DNA from: Ciona intestinalis
Lineage: Eukaryota; Chordata; Ascidiacea; Phlebobranchia; Cionidae
Direction: 5' to 3'
DNA: 64,000 bases
Assembly: GCF_000224145.3 (NCBI RefSeq)
Contig: NC_020169.2
Span: 4,174,957-4,238,956 of the forward strand
A model generated the notes under the pieces. It searched no databases and had not been told where the DNA came from. It saw nothing but the letters and a program-made list of their open reading frames with translations. The stretch's first letter is position 1; each line of letters begins with the position of its first letter. This document shows, piece by piece, positions 56,885 to 64,000 of this stretch. The position numbers and the translations under genes were made by a program.

Positions 56885-59800
56885 ATGGAAGCGGAAGTGC
56901 ATGCATCGCATCACGGAGTAGATTTTGTGAGTCAGGTAAACAGCAAACAGATCTCTGCTATTTAGGCAGATCTCATCTATTTGTAAAAGGTGTGATTAAA
57001 ATGTTAGATGTAGAGAACTAATGTGTCGGCCTATGTGTATCAAATTTCTTTCGTATTTCTTTTAATCAATGAGGCGTATATAAACAACACAGTTACGTAT
57101 TTGTGTATAGTTTAGCTTCAGCACACAGCAGGGTATATAGTCTTATATAAAGGATATTGCTTTGGCTGAAAATGGAAAAACATCAGCTGGAAAGACACCG
57201 TTCTATCAGAAAGAACGCTCGCATAGTGTCACACTTTAGTCCTGGTAGGTATATATTGTTATTTAACTTATGAATTACTTTAACGCATGTTTGTTGAATA
57301 ATATATTAAAAAACTGTAGAGCCTACATCAGGCGTTTATCTATTTATGATCATGCTGTGTATCATACTGGCTTATCCGGTTTAATGCGCTACGTAGGTAG
57401 ATAACAGCCGAGCGATGGTTTGATAGTTGGCAAAGCGCGTAAACTCCACTATCGCCTTACATCAGGGCATTTATGTGTGTTAGGTTAGCTTCCCCAGAAG
57501 GCAAACTCTACTGGGTGCTATAGTGAGGCGGCAGTCAAGTGTTTTTCATGGCCGTAACTGGTAATGATACGCGGGGCCTTAAAATAAATGTTTACTGATT
57601 TTACAAATAGATTAAAAAATAATATATTTTAGAACTGTTACACCATTTTAAATTGTTATTTTTGTTAAAACTACCCGGAAAATAAACACAGAGGTTTGTG
57701 ATTTCTATGGTGGCTATTGTCACGCATAAAAAAAGTCCCGCCCCTCAAACTTTGTTTTTTTTCCAACAATATTTAGTCTTATTTGTATTTTTTGGATCAA
57801 TTTACGCGTTTATTTTGATTCTTAGTAAGAAGGAATGGCAGGTAAGTTCTACCAAATACGACTGACAATATTTTTAACAGTTGTGTAAAATCACAGATAA
57901 CTTATGGTTTTGTTTTGCTTTTAACGTATTTTAAATGCGCCTATTTATTTTTCATGTACACCAATGTCACCAACAGATCCAAAGGTGAGTTCTAATTTTT
58001 TGTTGCTTGTAATTTAACATGATTCCTTGTGAAAACCATTGTCAATTTATTCAAGACTGACCTCCAGAAAATTTTCCAACCTTTGGCTATTTGTTAGTGG
58101 AATGCAGCTTAAATTCCTCCTATTTTTAGAATTGCAATTTATATTAAGCAATTTGTTTAAAGATTTATTTGAGTAATTGCTGAAACTTGTCTGTTGGCTT
58201 TAACATATTGGTGTTAATCAATTGAAAGCATATAGCATTGCAATGCTGGCATTCCTGGCAATTTTTGTTTGAATTAGTTTTGATTCCAGCAATATTAACA
58301 TGCTGCTGCCTAGCTTACAGTTGCATGTTTAAATTGGTTAAAGATAATCAAGAGTGCATATACACCCGGTGTGGTTTTGTTTGGTAGTGTTTGATTTTAA
58401 GTTATTTTAGTTTTGCCTAATTTCACTAGACACAAATGATTTGAACAATTAAAAATATAAAGTGCAGTTATAATTAATTTTTAAGACAACGTTATTTTAC
58501 ACTTTATGTTAATTCTCACAACTTATGTATTTAATTTACTTTAAGTGTGTTTTAACATTATTATTTATAAACTGCTGGATGCTAATATTACAAAAGTCTC
58601 ACTTCAAGTCAGAACTTACTTCTCTGGTCAGTAAATACGTCATTAACCTTAAAATATTTCCATTTCTCTGCCGTTCATGTTGACCCCATATTCGCTTTAT
58701 TAACAAACCCTTTTACCCATGACATAAATTTTCAAATAAGTAATCCCATTTAGATATATCTGTGTCATAAACGTTTCTAATTCTCATATTCAGGGTAATT
58801 GTTGGATTGAATTTTTTTCTTCTGTGGCTAATTATGGATGTTTTAAATTTTTGGAAGTTCAATAACGGATGGATACTGCTTGTATTCTGTGTAATATTCA
58901 TTGGGAATGTTCAAATGTAGTTAAATTACCAATATCAATCGCACAGTCTGTGGCCCAATGCCTAATTAACTTGCTGTACCATTGGCCACAATAACGAGAC
59001 ATTTGTTTGATAAAAGCAGTACAATCCTTCTGAAATACGAAAGAAATATGAGGGTTACACAAGCCCGGCATCTAAAGAGAGGGAAGAGCAAGTTAAGTTT
59101 AAGGTACTTGTCGTAAGTGTCAAGTTAACGAATGCGTAATAACCTTGTAACAATCACCCACACCAAGGGGCATATTCAGGAGGTCTGGACCCCTTTTTTT
59201 GTGAAAAAGCATAAAATAACTATATTATATAAACTTTTTTACCCCCTCTGGTTTTGCACTCCGCGTAAAGAAATGTTTTAAAATTAGGTTAGTGTCTGCT
59301 CATTATAGAAGGAGTTTGTTTTGCATAGCCTTGATAAAAAAAAACCAGACTCCCCAAGTAAAGCTTAACACAGATGACCATAATTGCATGATGTCAAGGT
59401 TTAATTCAACTCATTGTCAGTTCAGTTGTATGTTCAGTAAGTTAACCTCAGTGTTGTGATCATGATATGTCCATTTGAAGCTTTGAAAACCAACTTGTCA
59501 CTTGAAGTATTTGTAAGCATGTCGTAGAATGCATGGGGTATTTTTTTCTGTAGAATTTGGTTAAAATTGTTTAACAGTATCACTGTATATTATCACATTA
59601 TTATTTTAGCTTGCATGGCACAGTGTCTTGTTGCAATGGTGTGTCTTACTTTTATGTCTTATTATTTGTAGCTTACACACCGCTATTGTTTCTTGGCACT
59701 ATATTAACATCACACTTGCACACTATGCTCTTCATACAACTGTGTCTCTAGGTTCATGTTCTAAAATTGTACTTTTGTCGTACCAATGCATACAGTGGCA

Positions 59801-62800
59801 AATTATACCTGCATGCTGTAGTGTACAATACTTATACTGTCAGTGTAGAAGCTTTAACACTTAGCACCTCACACTAGAGTGTGTAGTTTTAACTCCTTTA
59901 CCACTGCTGCACATCATGCAGACTTACATTTTGAAGAAAGTTTAGAAAACACAATAACAGTTAATAAAACACCCGCTAATGCCACAGTTGCAATATATTT
60001 AGTTCACCAACCCAGAGACTCCAGGATATGTTGGGTTTGCTAATCTTCCAAACCAAGTCCATCGTAAATCAGTGAAGAAAGGGTTTGAATTCACTCTTAT
60101 GGTTGCTGGTATGTTAACCTAACCTTATATGTGACATTAGAATAACACCTGGCTTATATGCATCAATGTGTTAAAACTGAATGCTAAAGCAAAGTTTTAG
60201 CCAACTTTTCCATAAAAGTGTTGAACAGTTTACAAAATTTAAAAGCAAACTAGTAAATTTTACGATTTTTCAATTCAGTAAATGCTTATTTTCGCAATGT
60301 CATCCCAAATTTTGGTCTAAATACCCTTTGTTTCAGGTGAATCTGGTTTGGGCAAATCAACATTGGTCAACAGCTTGTTCCTTACGGATTTATATCCTGA
60401 GCGTTGCATACCCCCTGCTGCTGATAAAATCACACAGACTGTCAAGATAGATGCAAGTACAGTGGAGATTGAAGAGAGAGGGGTGAAGCTGAGGTTAACT
60501 GTGGTTGATACTCCAGGATATGGAGATGCAATCAATTGCTCTGACTGGTAAGCTGTATTATTAAGTCATCGGAAAAAAATTTTGAAACAAAAAAACAGAA
60601 TATAAAGACAAAACAATAGTTTTATTGTTATTATAGCTTTAAAGCAGTAATATATATACTGTTTGCAACCCCAAATGAGAAGTCCCGTAACTCAGTTGTC
60701 CTGCCATGCATAATAAATATGTCTCACTAAACTGGTTAAGATATATGAGATTGTAATGTGCAAATAGCTACCACAGTTACTTTATTTAATTTAAGATGAA
60801 CTTCTATAGTGTTATGGACTATGGTGCATTGGTTTATAGTATTTTGGTAACCCAGTTCCATCTGTTTTTAATTAATGTTTTATATAATGCCACTTGGCAC
60901 TTACCAGCTACCATAAGTTCTAAAAAAACCTAAACATGTCTCTTTGTCTAATCTTTGCATGAACCCATAGGTGCCTTACATGGTTATGCTTATGCAAGGT
61001 ATGCATATTAGCGTATATACTCTTGAAAAATCAGTGCACCCAACTCCAATGCTACCCAGTATAAATGCATAAACAATTTAATATCTCATAAAGATATCTT
61101 AAAATGAGCAAAAAAAAGATGATAAGTCTATTTCCTATTAAAACTTAATAAAGTGACAACTAGCAAATAACTTTAATAAAATATGACCCACAGTTACAAA
61201 CCAATCATCCAATACATTGATGATCAATTTGAGAGATATTTGCACGATGAGAGTGGTTTAAACAGACGTCATATCGTGGATAACAGAGTTCACAGTTGCT
61301 TTTACTTTATATCATCACAAGGTCATGGGTAAGTTGTATATGGCTTAAGTTTAAACTGACCATTACATATTACAGGTCGATAAACTGCTGTAAGGTTTGG
61401 TTAAATGACCACTTTTCGTTAAAATGCAGTTAGCATGGTCTGATTTTTTACTGCAGAAATGTATATGCATATTACCATAATCTGTAACCAACAGTTGGCT
61501 CTCATTACAGCAATTCTAAACCAAAATAAAAAACTTTTAGACACACTGTTCGTTTAGAACCCATAATTTTACTGAAGAACTATATCTTTGACTGAAAATG
61601 GAACTACACGGATTTACTAAATTATATAGCATGTTGTTTTTTACTTAAAAAAAACTACATTGCTTACCCTTTCACCTTAATATTTACTCCCACTGTTTCA
61701 GTCTAAAGCCTCTTGACATTGAGTTCATGAAGGCTCTTCACAACAAAGTGAATATCGTTCCCGTGCTATCAAAAGCTGACTCTCTCACGATGCCGGAGGT
61801 TAAGAGATTAAAGAGAAGAATCCTGGAGGAGATTGCTGCTCATGAGATCCAGATTTATCAACTTCCTGATGCGGATGAAGATGAGGATGAGGAGTTTAAG
61901 GAACAAACTCGATGCTTAAAGGTGATCTTCATATGAATGATGGTTTTTGATAAGAATTGCTTGTTGAAATGCAGTTGTAGTTTAAGTGATCAAACTGCAT
62001 TGATTATGTGGCGATTGAAATATATTTTGGCACGGCTTATTTATACAGACACCTAACAGCAAGGTAAGAGCTGCTTTAGCTTAAAACTGGGGATGCTGAA
62101 ACAGTATGTGTCATCTGTTATAAAACAACACTTTTGTTTCTATTTTTATTAAATTTTATCAGTTGCCATTTTCTAACTATTTTTATTTAATATCTGACTC
62201 CCATTTAGGAGAGCATCCCATTTGCCGTGGTTGGTTCAACACAGATGATTGAAGTAAAAGGGAAGAAGGTTCGAGGTCGTTTGTATCCATGGGGGGTGGT
62301 GGAAGTGGAGAATCCTGATCATTGTGATTTTCTTAAACTAAGGACCATGTTGATGTAAGTTGTATTTATTTATATAAAATATTGCTACCAGGCATGATAT
62401 ATGTGTTTTCTAAGAAAAAACTCTTTAGGCATTTGTTTGTGCATCACCATTGAGTGTTATTAAACTTTATGTAGATGATTGTATAGGTTGTTGAAAGGTT
62501 AGTATAAATAAAATTTTCAATGGATATTTAGAAAACTTTTGTTTATATATAACATGACAAATACTCTTTACTAGAACACACATGCAAGATCTACAAGAAG
62601 TAACTCATGATCTGCATTATGAAAACTTCAGAGCTCGTAGGTTGCAGTCAAAGGATGGAGAACCTGCGTAAGTTAATGTTACTAAATTGTCGATCATACA
62701 TTTAAAAAAAAACTTAAATATAATCAGCCACAGAAGTGCATATGTAATAACTTGTGGGCACAAAGTGTGTGAAACATTAACAAATATATTAACATTAACA

Positions 62801-63225
62801 AATATATCCAGCAATGTTTCGGTGGATAGTGGAAGCAACAACAGAGCTCTACAAGAGAAAGAAGCTGAGGTAAATCAACTGGTTTAATATATTTTATATT
62901 ACATGGCCTATTTAAGGTGGATGTGCATTGAATGTGAAAGCATGACCATCCCTGCAACATTCTACATTGGATGTACTGTACAGTGTGATTCTGTTGCTCA
63001 TTTTGTATGGATGAGGACATATTGCTAAGAACTCCAGGGGTATGGGGTTTAGGTTTAAGTTGGTTTATTAACAAATTGTTGGTTCAAATAATTTTTAATA
63101 TAATATATTCCGTGTTATTTCAGCTTCAACGCATGCAAGAGATGGTTCAACAAATGCAAGCGCAGATTAAAGCTCAAAGTAAATCAAGTCCCACAGGATC
63201 AAAAGTTGTTTCTCATCAAATATAA
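56885..63225 (+). CDS. SEPTIN2: Septin, SEPT2 group (septin 2/5-like)
   Basis: Core exons 60003-60108, 60337-60547, 61194-61328, 61702-61921, 62209-62354, 62575-62667, 62812-62869 and 63124-63225 join in phase. The core begins [20 protein letters not shown], almost the human septin-2 sequence. Numbered from the ATG at 57835 (389 residues), P-loop GESGLGKS is at 69-76, DTPG at 126-129 and the G4 motif SKAD at 207-210 (usually AKAD). The septin element [14 protein letters not shown] is intact and a short coiled coil ends [13 protein letters not shown]. Upstream are three possible first exons, 56885-56935, 57172-57244 and 57835-57841, an 8-nt exon 57977-57984 and an 84-nt exon 59020-59103. Septins bind GTP and form filaments in cytokinesis and at membranes. 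AATAAA lies at 63236-63241. SEPT2 versus SEPT5 orthology is not settled. Confidence 0.93.
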
Positions 63226-64000
63226 CTACAAGTGCAATAAACTGTACAATGTTGCTGCATTTATAGTTCTAAGAAGGACTAAGGCATGGTGATCTATTAT
63301 ATTCCACACACTGCATTGACTTTTGTGCTGTACAGTTTCCATACCCTTGCCATTTGCAGTGTTTAGAATTAATCATATTTTACAAACTTTTAGCAAAAAA
63401 ATGTTGCCTTCAAACTAAAATTCATGATTTTTTGGCATGCGTATATTCTATTCAGTTTTGGTTCAGTTTGTAAAAACCTATTATACAGTTACATCTGCGG
63501 CAACTTATTCATATCCTACACTGCTACTAAAATAATCTGGTTTTAAACCTTTTCCCCTTCAATGTATATACAAGTTAAGCCACTAAAATAACTCATTTTA
63601 TATTTCCATTTGTAAACATTGTATGTAAGATTTGGGTGAAATGCATGGTCAGAAGCACAATATGTCTCACTGATTAACTTTCACTAACAGATATGGCATT
63701 ATTACTCTGCTGTTAATTACTATTGCATGTTTGCGAGTGTGCCAGAAGCGCATTGTATCACTACCATTATATATATTAATAAATGCTGTATAACATTCGC
63801 AGTTTTTATATAGTTTTGTGCTCACTAATGCAATGTTAGACAAAATCCAGGCACTAGTGATGAATCTTCCGGTACGTTTCATATTAGGATGGTGGAAAGT
63901 GTTTTCGTCCTGGGTGGGGGTTAGTAGTTTTATCGGTTAGTTGTTACGAAGGTGAAGGATTCTTCACGAGCACCAAAATCGGGTTAAGTTGATGCTTCTG
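63226..64000. other. Septin 3' UTR and downstream DNA
   Basis: A poly(A) signal AATAAA lies 11 bases after the septin stop (63236-63241). Beyond it I see no coding exon, repeat or RNA gene. Confidence 0.45.

Noticed and set aside
1-64000. LTR, viral or Polinton-like elements
   Set aside because: I saw no long terminal repeats, reverse transcriptase, integrase or capsid-like frames anywhere in the window.

Overview
This window looks like nuclear DNA from a tunicate, most likely a Ciona species. Genes are split into many short exons with compact AT-rich introns. The proteins are clearly chordate (a Myo1c/h-type myosin, RILP-like, INO80E, NAA25, an ARSI/J-type sulfatase, a SEPT2-group septin). 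Introns carry short tRNA-derived SINEs and MITEs of the kind known from Ciona. Several genes have a splice acceptor just before the start codon, as expected where spliced-leader trans-splicing is common. Species assignment is inference; no search was run. One 50-N assembly gap lies at 36630-36679.

Layout. 464-2633 (+): Myb/SANT-like DNA-binding protein with a coiled-coil C-terminus. 3315-6623 (+): a gene whose first four exons match the RH1 half of a RILP-like gene and whose last exon encodes two FLYWCH zinc fingers. 7728-13272 (+): the complete RILP-like (RILPL1/2 type) gene. 14645-16262 (+): small 126-residue protein with an N-myristoylation-type start, not recognised. 17017-31400 (+): class I unconventional myosin of the Myo1c/h type, 21 main coding exons plus a probable alternative N-terminal exon. 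32736-34997 (+): INO80E. 35841-49500 (+): NAA25, the auxiliary subunit of N-terminal acetyltransferase B. 40423-38973 (-): a three-exon profilin-like gene nested antisense in a NAA25 intron. 55010-50775 (-): arylsulfatase of the B/I/J group. 56885-63225 (+): SEPT2-group septin with several possible first exons and an 8-nt microexon.

The genes do not form one pathway. RILP-like, myosin I, septin and the profilin-like protein belong to membrane traffic and cytoskeleton, but the neighbourhood is probably incidental. The clear local relationship is the tandem pair at 3315-13272, where an RH1-encoding gene front has been duplicated and joined to a FLYWCH exon, a domain often found in Mutator-type transposases.

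Mobile DNA is all short and non-autonomous. There is a TTAA-bounded piggyBac-like element (9038-9926), a long-TIR element with a 9-bp target duplication (32881-33486), a hAT-like element with an 8-bp target duplication (41231-41709), a TA-flanked MITE family with at least four copies, and a tRNA-derived SINE family in both orientations. I saw no CRISPR array, rRNA gene, convincing tRNA gene, or LTR/virus-derived element.
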